Shown here in pieces: positions 44,901-56,648 of a DNA stretch of 59,907 nucleotides (position 1 is its first letter; each line of letters opens with the position of its first letter). The DNA lies in the NCBI GenBank assembly GCA_004431415.1, contig QPMI01000292.1, positions 1 to 59,907 of the forward strand. The letters run 5' to 3'. The position numbers and the translations under genes are program-made. The notes beneath the pieces are model-generated. The model saw only the letters and a program-made list of their open reading frames with translations, made no database searches and was not told the origin of the DNA. This stretch comes from Cyanophora paradoxa (lineage: Eukaryota; Glaucocystophyceae; Cyanophorales; Cyanophoraceae).

Positions 44901-47900
44901 ATGGACGGAGGAGGCCCTGGGGGCGGGCAGGCCGCTGCATCGGGCGGATACAGAAACCTGCCGTCAGGGCTCGGCCTGCCCTGGGACGTGCCGCCGACCG
45001 GGGGCCAGCAACAGCAGCCGGCGCCTCCGCAGCCGCTCACGCAGGCGCCCGGAGGAGCGGGTGGAGCTGCGGGCGGGCAAGGGAGCGACGGGGGGCCGTG
45101 GGGGGCGGGGCGGGGGACGCGGGAGCAGCTGCTGGGCATGCTGCAGCAGGCGCGCGAGCTGCTGCCCGACCTCAGCGGCGCCGACCTCGACGGCCTCCTC
45201 GCCCTCCTCCTCGACGCCCGCGCCAGCATCCACGCCGGTTCGCGGGGCCGCCGGGGGCCCCGCCCCGGCCCCGCCGACGGGCGCGCAGGCGGCCTCGCGA
45301 TGTCGCCCCAGCTGCACGAGGAGCTCGTCCGCCTCCTCTCTGCCCCGCTCGTCTCCGGCGCTGCCCTCGGCATCTACGCCCGGTCCGCCCGCCCGCGCCG
45401 CCCGCCCCTCTCTCCCCCGAATTAAACCCCTCCATCCTTTGCTTCATGTCGCAGGATCAACCGAGCGGCCTGCTCCGTTCTGATGTGCGCCGACGACTCC
45501 CTGAGCAGTGCGTCGCTGCACGGCCTTCCCCCCCTCCGCTCCTGTCCGCACTCCCCGACGCGTACGCCGGGCGGCGCAGAGCGGGCGGGGCTGGGGGCGG
45601 GGGCGGTGGGCGCTGGGGGAGGGCCGGCGGGGGCGTGGGACCATGTCTCCGGCTTCGGGCCGCTGCCGCTGCCGCAGGCCGGCCTGCCTCCGCTCTCGCT
45701 CAACTTCGCGGGGGCGGGGGCGGGGGCCGGCGAGTGGAGCGCCCCGGCGACGACGAGCGGCGCCGCCTCGCCCAGCCCCGGCGGCTCCGTCAGCTCCGTC
45801 GCCAACGCCGCCGCCGCCGCCGCCCGCGCCCTCGCCGCCGCCGCCGCCGCCGGCCGCCCCGCCCCTCCCGGCCCCGCCACGACTCCCTCACGTGCGTCGC
45901 CCGCCTCGGCGCGCGCCCCGCGGCGCGACGAGCGGCGCGCAGGTCTTCCGAGGGCTCCGGGGCCGCCTCCCAGGCCGGCGGCAACGGCAACCGCTCCAGC
46001 CCGAACAGCGGGGCGGAGAGCGAGGAGGAGGGGGCGCCGGGGAGGCGCCTCGTGCCGGCCCCCAATGAGCTCTCCGGCGGCCGCGGCGCCTCGTTCCTGC
46101 TCGAGGGGGCGGCGAGCGACCCGTGGCGCCCCGGACCGGAGCCTGCGGGGGCGGGGCCGGCGGCGGGGCGGGGGGGCGGGGCGTTGGAGCCGTGGATGCA
46201 CGCCGACGTGGAGCGCTACCTCGCGGGGGGCCGCAGCCCGAGGGCCCCGCCCGGCGGCCTCCTCCTCCTCGGGAGCGGCGGGCGCGGGCCGGCGGGAGCG
46301 GCCGGGAGCCCCGCGGTGGGGAGCCCCTCGAGCGCCTCCTCCGACTCGCTCGCCGCCGCCGGCCGCTCCCGCAGCGGCGCCCGCCGGCCCGCCGCCCCGC
46401 ACGCGGGGCGCCGGCGGGGGGGCCTCGCCTTCGAGCGCCTCCTCGTCTTCCGGCGCGCCCTGGTCGAGTTCGCCCAGTGCGCCCCCGGCCCCGCCCCGCC
46501 CCGCCCCGCGCGGCGCCAACGGGGGCGGGCGCAGGGTGGGGCGCGAGGAGGTGGACGTCATGTCGCTGGCGCAGCGCGTGGGGGCGCTTATGCCGGAGTG
46601 GCGGGCGCAGCTGGGGGTGGGGAGCATGAAGGAGGCCCTCGAGGAGGCCGAGGCCGCCGGCCTCCTCTCCATCCGCCACACCGCCTCCGCCATCCCCACC
46701 GTCTCCCTTAACTCCCCCCCTTCGCCCCCGCCCCGCCCCCGCCACGCACCACCGCCACGCCCCGCCCACCTCCCCGGCGGCGCTGCGGGGCGGCTGGGGC
46801 CGATGCCGCTGGCCGGGGCGGGGGCGCGGGGAGGGGCGGGCGGACGCTGGTGGGACGGTGCTCTTCGCCCGCCCGAGGAGGCCGTCGGCGTCATCCGCGC
46901 CAAGCAGGCCCGCCCCGCCCCCGCCGCCCCTTCCGCGCCGGCCAGCGCTGCGTCGCCTCTCGCCGGCCGCTGACGCGGGGAGCGCAGCTGGAGCGCGACG
47001 TCTTCTTCCGGCGCGAGAGCCTCGCCCCGAGGAGAAGGCGCCCCCGCGGCAGGTCGGCCGCGCCGGGCGGCGGGGGGCGGGGCGGGGCGGGGCTGAGGGG
47101 GCGGGGCAGGGGGACGCGGTCGCCTTCGGCCTCGTCGAGGCGCCCGTCGCCGGCTCCATGCAGGCCCGCCCCGCCCCGCCGCCCCCGCCGCCCGGGGCCC
47201 CCCAGCCCGACCCCTGACGCCCCGCGGCGGCAGCTCTTCGCGGCCGACCTCACCGTCCTCCGCGCCGCCGACCTCATGGGCGCCGAGGCGGCCGCGGCGG
47301 CGGCGGCCGCGGCGGCGGCGGCGGCGGCGGCGGCGATCAAGGCGGCGAAGCAGTACGGGATGGGCAGCGTGGACGCCGCCACCCTCAAGAGCCTCCAGGT
47401 CCGCCCCCTCCCGCCAGCGAGCGCCCCGCCGCCCCGCTCGGGCGAGCATCGGACGGGGGCGGGCTGAGGCGCGGGGCGGGCAGGGGCTGGGCCTGCAGGG
47501 GGTCGAGGGGGACGAGCGCCCCGGCAAGAACGTCATCAACTTCCACCCGTGCGCCCCGCCCCCGCCCGCCCCCGGCCCCGGCCCAGCCGCCGCATGCGGG
47601 GCCGAGCGGGGGCGGGGGGCGGGGGTAGGGAGCGGTACCGGACGGCGATGTGCCGGCGGCTGCTGAAGGAGGGCGTCTGCGGGTACGGCGAGGACTGCTG
47701 GTACGCCCACAGCCCCGAGGAGCTCATGCACGGCGCCGGAGGCGGCCCCGACAAGCGCCCGGCCTGCCCCGCGTGCGCCCCGGCCCCCGCACCCACCCCC
47801 GCCTCCGCATCCCCCCGCCCGCCCCTCACGCCCCGCGGCAGCCCGGGATGCGGCGCGGTGGCGGCCCGCCGGGCGGGGGCGGGGCCGGCTCTCTGCACGG

Positions 47901-47940
47901 CGCCGGTCAAGGCCACGGGCACGCCTCGCTGGCGCGCTGA
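44901..47940 (+). CDS. CCCH zinc-finger protein, likely RNA-binding
   Basis: Starts MDGGGPGGGQAAASGGYRN with a Gly/Gln/Pro-rich N-terminus. Next come REQLLGMLQQARELLPDLSG and DLDGLLALLLDARASIH, then MSPQLHEELVRLLSAP. Low-complexity Ser/Ala/Gly exons follow, including SNVANAAAAAARA-type sequence and WMHADVERYLAGGRSPRAPP. A helical exon EEVDVMSLAQRVGALMPEWR with SMKEALEEAEAAGLLSIR looks like a small winged-helix. A poly-Ala run lies at 47286-47336. Near the end is one C-x8-C-x5-C-x3-H finger: YRTAMCRRLLKEGVCGYGED then CWYAHSPEELM. CCCH fingers of this spacing bind RNA, as in TTP-type proteins, but one finger alone is less specific. The last splice is ambiguous: a GC donor gives a Gly/His-rich tail ending at TGA 47938-47940, a GT donor an Ala/Pro-rich tail ending near 48031. 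Confidence 0.65.
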
Positions 47941-49129
47941 GCTCGAGGGCGCGCTGGCCGCCTCCGCGCCAACCGGCCCTCGCCGGCCCTCGACGGCGCC
48001 CCCTCCAGCGGCAGCACTTCTGCCCCTCTGATTACGTTTACTATAGTCTCATTCTAACGTAAGCTTGCCTGTTGAATTTTCCTCTGAGGTTGCACTTGCA
48101 AGTAGTACCACATGCATGTACATTTAGTCAACAGGAATGCCGTTCACAATAGGATCACTTAGTGCATGCGCCAAGAAGGCGCTTCAATAGTAGGTATGAT
48201 TTTTCGAGGCAGGATTGAGAGAGCGCGGGAGACCAGTTTTATGCCGTAGCAGGCGTTAGCCTTTCAAGTTTTTTTCCAACTGTAGCCTTTTATGCAGTGC
48301 ACGAATCGGCGAGTTCAACCGCACTTCCGGTCGCAGAAGCGATGTTGTGCTCGTACTTGAACTGTAAGTAGTGAGTGGCGGCCAACTCGATCGTATGTTA
48401 GACCGCGTGAATTTTATCATTATCAATTCCCTTAGCTATCGATCCTGAGATGTCAGCACGTGCTACGTTACTACTACGGTTATACGTACTTGGTAAATTC
48501 TCGCTTAAAAGCTCGGTCATCAGGTTTCGATCCCTTTCCCCGATCCAGTCCCCACTTTTACTATAGAAATAGCTATAGCAATCATGACCACCTGTATCAT
48601 AGATATGTTGCTTAGTCGTATGCATGCAAACCGTTCCACATATTCATCGATATCGGAGTTTGTATTCTCTCTAGAGCCGTGTTGTTGTCAACGTTTACCT
48701 TGTTGTGCAGGAGTATTGTGTAGCAGTCGACGTCGCTTATAATTTTGAACTTCGAAACTTGCAAAATCTGAACTCGAATATACTAAGATAGTGCACGAGT
48801 TCGTCACTGTCGTGCCCAGGATTCACAAGTACAGCCGGCCCGAGGGCCAGGGACCGTCGGGTTCATGACTCAGTGATCATGAGGTGACCGTCGACGTCGG
48901 ACTGGCCCCCAGTGGCCATATGTATATATATATATGCCACGGGCCATCCTGGCATGATGGCGGGGCCCGTACGCTTGGGTTGCAAACTGGCAAACTGGAA
49001 GGCGAACGGTCTCCGACGTGACATAGACGTGACTGGTACCCGTCGAACCGCTCTCCCATCAGCGTCGCGCGAAAATCGAATTTCCCTCATGGATCAATTC
49101 CGGTATTTATACCCCGCTTCGATCGCGAA

Positions 49130-49870
49130 ATCCCAAAAAGTGGGACCCGGTCCCGCGACGAAAGCGCGCCAGACACGGCCCAGAGCGGTCAGATTGACAG
49201 CCAAGAGCGTGCGCATCGCGGCAAGCTTGATTTCGGCCGCCGACGATGCTCCAGTCCAGAGAGTCGGCCCAAAATTTGATCCTGCCGGTCCCTCCCGGTC
49301 CAACATCGCGCGCAATCGATGCGTACTGGCGCGCATAGACATAGCAGGGCCTGCGCACTCCAGATATCCGCTTTTCGGAGCCGGAACAGCGCAGGAAGGT
49401 GCCCGATGGCAAAAAATCGATCCTGCACAGCCCCGGGCAACTTTCCGCGCGCCCAGGCCGCGGCGCATGCGCGGAGCAATAGTATAAGCATTTGAGATGT
49501 AGAAGAAGACTTCCGCACGGTCTCTAAATGCCCCGGGCCGCGAGGACCCAGCCGACCCCGGAAATTCGATCCTGGACGGACCTGCACATCTTTCCGCGCG
49601 CCCTCGCGTCCTCACCCATGCCCATCGCTACGGTATTCATTTGAGATCTAAACGAAGCCTTTCGCAAGCTCTGGGGGCGCGAAAGAGCACGAGAACCCAG
49701 CCGACGCCAAATTTTCGATCCTGGACAGACCTGCACATATTTCCGCGCGCCCTCGCCTCTGCAGCCCTGGACATCGATCCTGTATGCATCCGAGACTCTG
49801 TTTAAGCGATTCATATGCTCTGCGCATGCGCCTGGCCGCGAGAACCTCGCACCTCCCCTCAACAATCTCC
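49130..49870. repeat. Diverged tandem repeat, period about 150 bp
   Basis: GATCCTG followed by C/G-rich sequence and TTTCCGCGCGCC recurs at 49278, 49419, 49568 and 49717, spaced 141, 149 and 149 bp. CGATCCTGGACGGACCTGCA at 49567 and CGATCCTGGACAGACCTGCA at 49716 are nearly identical, and ATTTGAGAT and GAGAACCCAGCCGACGCC-type blocks also recur. The left copies are more diverged. Confidence 0.75.
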
Positions 49871-50256
49871 TTTCGATTTCCTCCGGGCCTCGAACACAAC
49901 TACAGCTAGCTGATTGGCAGCACCACACCTCCTCTCATTATATTCTCTCTCAGCTGCAGGAATCCCCTTATCACATAATTCTATTCTCCGAGGACAACTC
50001 CTCTCATGACAACTCGCCCCATAAATATATTCTGTCTCAGCAGCCCTCCCCTCTCGCTAGGCCTGCCCCACCGACCCAGAGACAGCCACGACGGGCCGCG
50101 ATGAAAAAGGGGGACGCGAAGAGGGCGGCAGAGGCTTCGCCCGATGTTTGGGACCCGCAGGGGCCCAGGGCTTGTCGAAGCTCCGAATTCGGAAATTCCA
50201 AAAAGTTCATCACCGAATTCATTCACGACGACTCGGCGAAGCGTTGATCATATAAA

Positions 50257-50450
50257 GGGCCACTGACTTGCTGAGCGCGTCAGTTGGGTCTGGGGAAGGG
50301 AAATTAACCAATTGCAACAGCCGCTGAGCTAGGCTTACGTATACGGGGGCGACGGCCGCGACCGCGGCCGGGCTCGACTTGGCAAATCCGAAGATCTAGA
50401 TCTGGAGCAGGAATTCCGAAAAAGCAAGAAAAGCAGATCTAGAACTTCAA
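50257..50450 (+). repeat. Dispersed repeat, copy B
   Basis: Plus-strand match to the minus strand of 21738-21932, sharing GGGCCACTGACTTGCTGAGC, GCGTCAGTTGGGTC, GGGAAGGGAAATTAACCA and CTCGACTTGGCAAATCCG. It carries two AGATCTAGA strings (50392 and 50435) where copy A has GAGATCTAGCTGATC. Confidence 0.7.
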
Positions 50451-50935
50451 GCCGACTCAAACTTGCGACCCTTGCAATTGCCTGGGATCGCTGATCAGAG
50501 CATCATCGGCTTGGTCATGATCAAGTTAATTATATAACGTTCATGGCATGCATATGGCCGCATGATGCCATGATGCATATGGAGTCAATCTATTAACGAA
50601 GCCTGTACATGTGAATTTAAATTTTGAGGCAATCTATAATCAGGGGAAAGCCCACTGTGATGCTTGCAAATTTGAACTTGCAGCAAGGGCCGTTCGAATT
50701 CATGAAACACATGAAACTTAAATCTAGCCATATGCAATCGCGCTAAAGCGAATTAATATTCGAATGGATTCAATGCATATGAACTGCGCGTGCGAATCGA
50801 AGATATAGATGCCACTAGGCGAGCTGCCTGCGTACTTTCACCGCTGCGCTTCTTTCTACAGCACGAACAATTCTGATGCTGAAGGCGCGGGCCACTCCGT
50901 GCGCGTGGCGGGCGCGGGCGGCCCGAGTGGTTGCC

Positions 50936-53900
50936 CTAGGGCAAGCCGGGCGGGGGCGGGGCCGGCTCCCGCGGGGCGAGGCGGTCGACGACCTTGAGGA
51001 CCGCTGCGCGCATCTGCCGGGGCGCATCCGATGATCAGAGCGGAGCAGGCGGAGAGGCGGGCCGCCAGGGGCGGGGCGCACGACGGGCTTCGGGCAGAAG
51101 TCGTCCATCCCCGCCGCGAAGGCCGCCTCCCGGTCTGCCCGCGGCCCGTCAGGCCCCCCCAATTGCAGTGGCCGGCCCCGAGGAGGGGCGAGGGTGGGAC
51201 GAGGGGGAAGGGGGAGGGCGGGGAGATCTAGAGGGGCGGACCCTCGTCGGTGGCGAAGGCGGTGCAGGCGCAGACGGGGGTGCGGCGGGGCGCGGCGAGC
51301 TCCGCCTCGGCCGCCCGGATGCGCCGCGTGGCCTCCAGCCCGTCCAGCACCGGCATCGACACTGCGCCCCGCGCCCCGCCCGCCCCTCTCAGCGCCTCGC
51401 GCCCTGAAGCGCCGCGCGCCGGCGCCGGCGGGACAGACCGTCCCTGCGCGCGCGAGGCGGCGTCAGGGGGCGGTGGGCGGGGGCGAGGGGGCGGCTCACA
51501 TGAAGACGAGGTCGTAGACGGGGCGGGCGGGGTCGCGGGGGGCGGCCGCCCGGGCGCGGAACATGGCGACGGCCTCCGCCCCGTCGGCCGCCGCGTGCGT
51601 CGCGTGCCCCGCCTGCCGGCCCGCGGTGAGCCGGGCGGGGCGGGGCGGGGGAGGGGGCGGGCGGGCCTTGGAGAGGAAGGCCTGGAGGACCTTGCGGTTC
51701 ATCTGCGCCGGCGCGGCCCCTCAGGCTCGGGCGAGGCGGCGGGGCCCGGCGGCGCGCGGGGGCACCTCGATGTCGTCCACCACCAGCACCTCCAGCCGCC
51801 CCCGCACGCCGGCCCCCAGCCGCCCGCCGCCTCATTCCCGGCCGCCGCCGCCGCCGGTGCCGCCTCCGGGCGGCCTTCTCCGGGGCGGCAGGACGGCGGG
51901 GGCGTGCGGGCCCGGGGCGGGGGCGGCGGGGGCGGGGCGAGGGAGGGCGCCGAGACGGCCGGCGCCGGGGGCGGCTTCTCGTCCTCGGGCGTCGCGTCCA
52001 CTGCCGTAAACCCCGCCGCCACTCAGCGCCCGACAGAGAGGGGGCGGCGCGGGGCAGGGCGGGGGGGGGGGGGGGGGGGGGGGAAGGAGGGGGGGGGGTG
52101 CGGACGTGTGCGGAAGGGGAGGGAGAACCAGAAGGTGGAGCCGGCGCCCGGCTCGCTCTCGCAGCCGATGGCCCCCGCCAGCCGTTCCACCACCTCCCGC
52201 CTGCCCGCCCCGTGAGGCCCGTCCTGGCGGGGCGAGGCGGGGCGAGCCCGCCGCGCACGAGATGGCGAGGCCGAGGCCCGTGCCGCCGGGGTCGCCACCG
52301 GCGCCGTGGATGCGGGCGAGGGGCACGCGGTAGAAGGGCTGGAAGAGGTGCCGCCGGTGCTCCGCCTCGATCCCAGGGCCTGCGGGAGGTGAGGCGCTGG
52401 GGGCCGGGGGCGGGGCGGGCGGCAGGGCGCTGCGGCACCGCTGTCGGCGACCTCGAAGCGGAGGGTGACGCGGCGCGGCGAGTCCAGCGCGAGCGCCCCC
52501 GACTCGTCCACCCGCACACGCAGCTGCGCGACGGCTCGCCGGGGAGAGGGCGCGGCCGGGGCGGGGCGGGGCGGGACGGGGCGCGCCGTGACGGGCCCGG
52601 TGGCGAACTTGACGGCGTTGGAGAGGAGGGCGGCCAGCACCTCTGCGCGCCCGCGCATCAGCCGCCGGCCACGGGGGGCGGGGGCGCGCGGGCGGGCGCA
52701 CGGCGGAGGCGCTCAGGGTCGCCCGACACGCGCCCCGGCACCGCGGTCGGCACCTCCACCCGCAGCTCCATCCCCCGCCCCTCCAGCCTGCCCCCCGCGC
52801 GCGAGGCGGCGCCTCAGAGACGCGGAAGGCGCGGGGCGGGGCGGGGGCGGGGGCGCCTGGGGCGGAGGGCGCGGGCGACGGCGGCGAGGGCCTCGTGCGG
52901 GCTGAACGGCACCGCCGCCATCCCCGCCTGCCCCGACTCGATCCGCTCTGCCGCCGACGGTGAGAGAGAGGCCGGGGGCGCTGGACGAGGGGCGAGGGGT
53001 CGGGCGGGGGCGGGGGCGGGGCGGGGCACCGATGTCGACGACCTGGGCGATGAGGGCGAGGAGGTGCTCCGCCGCCTCGTGCGCCGCCCGCAGCTGGCCC
53101 TCGACCTCCCCGGGCACCCCCCCCGCCTCCCGCGCCAGCTGCAGCATCCCTGGACCCCCGCCCCCTCAGCGAGGCCTCCCGCCCGTTTGCGCCGGCTCCC
53201 GCCCACCGATGATCACGTTCAGCGGGTTGCGCATCTCCTGCGGGGCGGGCGGGGCGTGAGGGGCGGGGGGCCGGGGGCAGGGCGGGGGGCGGCGGGGCCG
53301 CACGTGGGAGACCATCTGGATGAAACGGCGGGAGGCCCGCGTCCGCGCCTCCGCCTCCAGCTTCCCCTTCGTCTCCCGCGAGAGAAGCTGCCGCCCAGCC
53401 GGCCCCAGCGGCGCCTCCGTCAGGCGGGGAGGGGGCAGGTAGGGGGGCGGGGCGGGCCTCCTGGAAGGAAAGGAAGCGGGCCTGGGCCTCCGCCATGAGC
53501 GGCTCGAAGCGCGCCAGCTCCGCCAGCCCCGACCGCAGCGCCCCCGCCCCAGACTGCGCCCCGCGCCCCCGCGCCGCCCTCAGCGCACGCGCCCCGCGCG
53601 CGCAGCGGAGGTCGGGCTGGGGCGCGCCTCGGCGCTGGGGCGGCGGTCGGCGTCGTTGTTGTAGGGGCCGGCGCGGGCCGCAGGCCGAGGGCGGCGAGGG
53701 CGCCGGCGAGGGAGCCGCGGCGGGGCGGGAGGGGAGGGGGCCTCCGGGGTGTCCACGGGGACCACCTGTCCCGCCATCTGCGCCCCGGGCCCGCGCCCTC
53801 GCACCGGCGCGACGAGAGGGCGGCGCGGGGCGCACGGTGGTGGGGCCCGAGGGCTCGGCCCCCGCGGCGTCTCCGAGGAGGAGAGGGCGGGGCGCGGTGC

Positions 53901-56648
53901 AGCGGCCCCCGCCTCGGGCGGCTCGGGGGCACCCGCGGCGGCGCGGTGCGCCTGCATCTGGAGCTCCATCATGAGGCCCGTCAGCGTCTGCCCGCCGGCC
54001 GGCGTCAGCGCGGGGGCGGGGGCGGGGGCCGGGGCGGGGGCGGGGGCGGGTGCCTTGACGAGGAGGGCGAGGCGGGAGCGGAGGCGGGAGAGGGGCCGGG
54101 TGATGAGGAGCCCGATGGCGACGGAGAGGACGGCGCACGCCAGCAGCCTGCGCCCCGCCGCCTCACGCGCCGGGGTGGGAGCAGGGGCGGACCGGCGGGG
54201 CGGACCAGATGCTGTTGGCGATAGCCGTCGAGTTGATGCCGCGGTTGATCTCCGCGAGCACCACCTGCGAGGGCGTGGCGCCGCTCAGCGGCCGCCGGGT
54301 CGGGGCGGGGCTGGGGGGGGCGCGGGCGGGGGCGGGGCGGACGTCCTCGGGGACGGCGAAGTGGAGGGTCCAGTCGAGGTCCGGGTCCACGTGCACCTCC
54401 GTGTGCGCGAAGAAGTACGCGCGCCCCTCCACCCGCAGCCCCGCCCCGCTCCGCACCCCGCGCCCCGCCGCCCCCGCCCGGCCCCGCTCCACGAACTGGG
54501 GGCGGGGAGGCGCGTCAGGCGGGTGCGGGGGGACGGGCGGGTCGGGGGCGGGGGCGGGGCGGGCGTTGGCGTAGAGGGCGCGGGTGAGGGGGTTGGGGGA
54601 GGCGGAGGCGGTGCGGGGGGCGTCGGCGGCGTCCAGCAGCTCGTCGGGGTTCACCGTGTCCACCGCCACCATCTGCCGCCCCGCCCCTCGGCCCCCCGCC
54701 CCGCCGAACTCCGGCGCCCCGGGGCAGGCGCCGGTGCGGGGCGGGCGGGGGCGGGGCGGGCCTTGCCGAGGGCGGTGGTGAGGAAGAAGGTAGCGCCGGG
54801 CAGCCGCCCCGTCAGCTCCGCCAGGAACCGCGACAGCGCGTCCACCTTGATGATCGTCTGCCGCCCCGGGCGCCGGCCCCCCGTGAGCCGAGCGGCGAGG
54901 AGGGCGGCGGGGGCGGGGCGCACGCGGACGGCACCGAGGGCCTGGGGGGCCCCGCAGGCGGCCTGCGACGGGGGCGCGAGCCCGTGCGGGTACGGGAAGC
55001 GCGCCGGCAGCGACGAGGCGGCCGAGCACGCGAGGGGCGGCGGGGCCCCGAACGCCGCCGAGAAGCTGCCGGGCGGGGGCCGGCGCGTGAGGGACCGTGC
55101 AGGGGCGGCGGCGGGGAGAGGAGGGTGCACATGACGCGCAGGCGCTCGATGCGGGTCCACTGCGCGGCGTTCAGGCGCGGCAGCGTGTGGACTGGGGAAG
55201 GGAGGAGGGGGGCCGGGGCCGGGGGCGGACGGTGGCGACGGGCGTGTAGTCAAGGTCAGACCACGCCTCCTTCGTCGGGCTCGCCATCGCCTGCCCCGCC
55301 GCAGGCCTCAGCTTAAGGCCCCGCGCGCGCCGCCGCCCCGCGCGCGGCCCGCCGCCTACCTTGTCGTACCAGTCTCCCGGGAGGACGCGGAAGGGCAGCT
55401 GGTTCTGCCCTTGCTGCTCCGCGCGGGGGGCCGGGGGTTGGCGGGGCCGGCGCGGGGGCGGGGCGGAGGGGCCGCGGGCGCACGGCGAGGGCCACGGGCT
55501 GCCCGCGCCCGTCCACCCCGTAGAAGACCATCCGCGTCGCTGCGCCCCCCCGCGTCAGACCCCGGCGGCCGCCGGCGGGGAGCAGCGGGCCAGGGGCGGG
55601 TAGCCAGCTTAGACGAATCTAAAGGAGCCAGGAACGGGGGGGACCAAGAAGTAGATAAATCTAAAACTTGCGGAAATCGTAAATCTCGCACCGTTGTGGG
55701 CGTAGGTTCGGGTCCCCTGAGGGCAGTCCGTGTGCTGCGGCTCGCACCGCTGATGTTGTGCGGGGGGCGGGTCGTCAGGGGGGGCGCCGCTCGCTGGAGG
55801 CGGCGCGGGGCGGGGCTGGGCGGGGCGGGGGCGCGGACGTTGGCGCCGAGGCCGGAGACGTCGTCGAAGCGGACATACGTGGAGAAGAGGCCCGCATTCC
55901 GCTGCAGCACCTGGTTCAGCGACTGCGCCCCGCCCCGCAGCCGCCCGTCAGCTGCAGCCGCGCCGCGCGCGCGGGGCCGCTGCGGCGGGGCACGGGGCGC
56001 GGCCCGTGCCTCGAAGGTCTCGCGCCAGCTCTCCTTCGTGAGGCGGCTCTGCGGCGCGGTCGGCCCGGCGAGGCGGGCGGGGCGGGCGCCGGCACCGTCT
56101 CGAAGTCGTCGCGGGAGCGCAGCGCGGCGCCGCGCGAGTCGACGAGGTACTCGGAGATCTTGTCCCGCGCGTGCTCTGCCCCCCGCACCCCCGCCTCGTG
56201 AGCGCACCGCTGCGCGGGCCGGCGCGGGGGCCGCTAGCGCTGGCCCGGGGCGCGCCGCTGAGCTCGACGATGAGCGTGTCGGTGAGCGCGTTGACCTGCA
56301 GGGTTGAATTGAGAAGTCACAGAAGCGTGGGCGTTGGGGGCTGCGGGGGCGAACGTTTCGAAGGCCAAACGACAGGGTGATCGCCCATGAGAACGCTGTC
56401 GATGAGATCAGGGGGGCGCGGCGCGAACGAGGGGAGCCTGGGAGCGGTACTCGCGCACCGACGCCGCAGGCGACGAAGAAGACGGAGGACACGACGAGGA
56501 GCACGCGGACGGAGAGGCGCCCGCACTTGCGCGGCGCTTCCACCTCGACCGCGTCCTTGACCGGCCCGCGGCCGCGCGGCGGACGCGCGGCGGGAGCGGC
56601 CACGCCGCCCTCCTTCCCCGCCCCGCCGCTCCAGTCGGCGGCGCTCAT
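50936..56648 (-). CDS. Transmembrane hybrid histidine kinase
   Basis: Starts MSAADWSGGAGKEGGVAAP at 56648. TM1 is VRVLLVVSSVFFVACGV. A long extracellular sensor region follows over many exons (NALTDTLIVEL, EHARDKISEYLVDSRG, QSLNQVLQRNAGLFSTYVRF, WTRIERLRVMCTL, AYFFAHTEVHVDPDLDWTLH), Cache-like by layout. TM2, RLLACAVLSVAIGLLI (near 54150-54110), runs into a HAMP-like TRPLSRLRSRLALLVKA. HisKA: RRFIQMVSH|EMRNPLNVIIG, the His codon (53304-53306) last in its exon. HATPase: N box LLSNAVKFATG (near 52610), G1 GPGIEAEHRRHLFQPFYRV, G2 GGTGLGLAIS, ending STFWFSLPF. Receiver: LEVLVVDDIE, VYDLVFM|D|VSMPVLDGLEA, Thr in CACTAFATDE, Lys in DDFCPKP, end MRAAVLKVVDRL, TAG 50936-50938. Likely autophosphorylates and passes phosphate His to Asp internally. 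The stimulus is unknown. Many sensor-region exon edges are approximate. Confidence 0.82.
51439..51443 (-). other. Predicted 5-nt micro-exon coding the receiver-domain Asp
   Basis: On minus, exon sequence ending TTCAT meets a GTGAGC donor; the intron (51499-51444, 56 nt, with CTGAC) ends GCGCAG; then GGACG; then a GTCTGT donor; the second intron (51438-51362, 77 nt) ends GCGCAG before TGTCGATGCC. Joined, the codons are ATG GAC GTG TCG ATG CCG, giving DLVFMDVSMPVLDG, the canonical receiver phospho-acceptor segment. Skipping the five bases breaks the frame and removes the Asp. Confidence 0.75.
52061..52083. repeat. Poly-G run in a histidine-kinase intron
   Basis: An uninterrupted G run of about 23 bases on plus (C on the coding strand). 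Similar homopolymers lie at 2402-2423 and 14583-14605 (C run on plus). All fall in inferred introns. Confidence 0.8.

Larger units (their letters stand above)
48032..50935. other. Repeat-rich intergenic region
   Basis: AT-rich, with many short palindromes. It contains a roughly 150-bp diverged tandem repeat (49130-49870) and a copy of the dispersed repeat (50257-50450). Frames over the tandem repeat are not protein-like. Confidence 0.6.
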
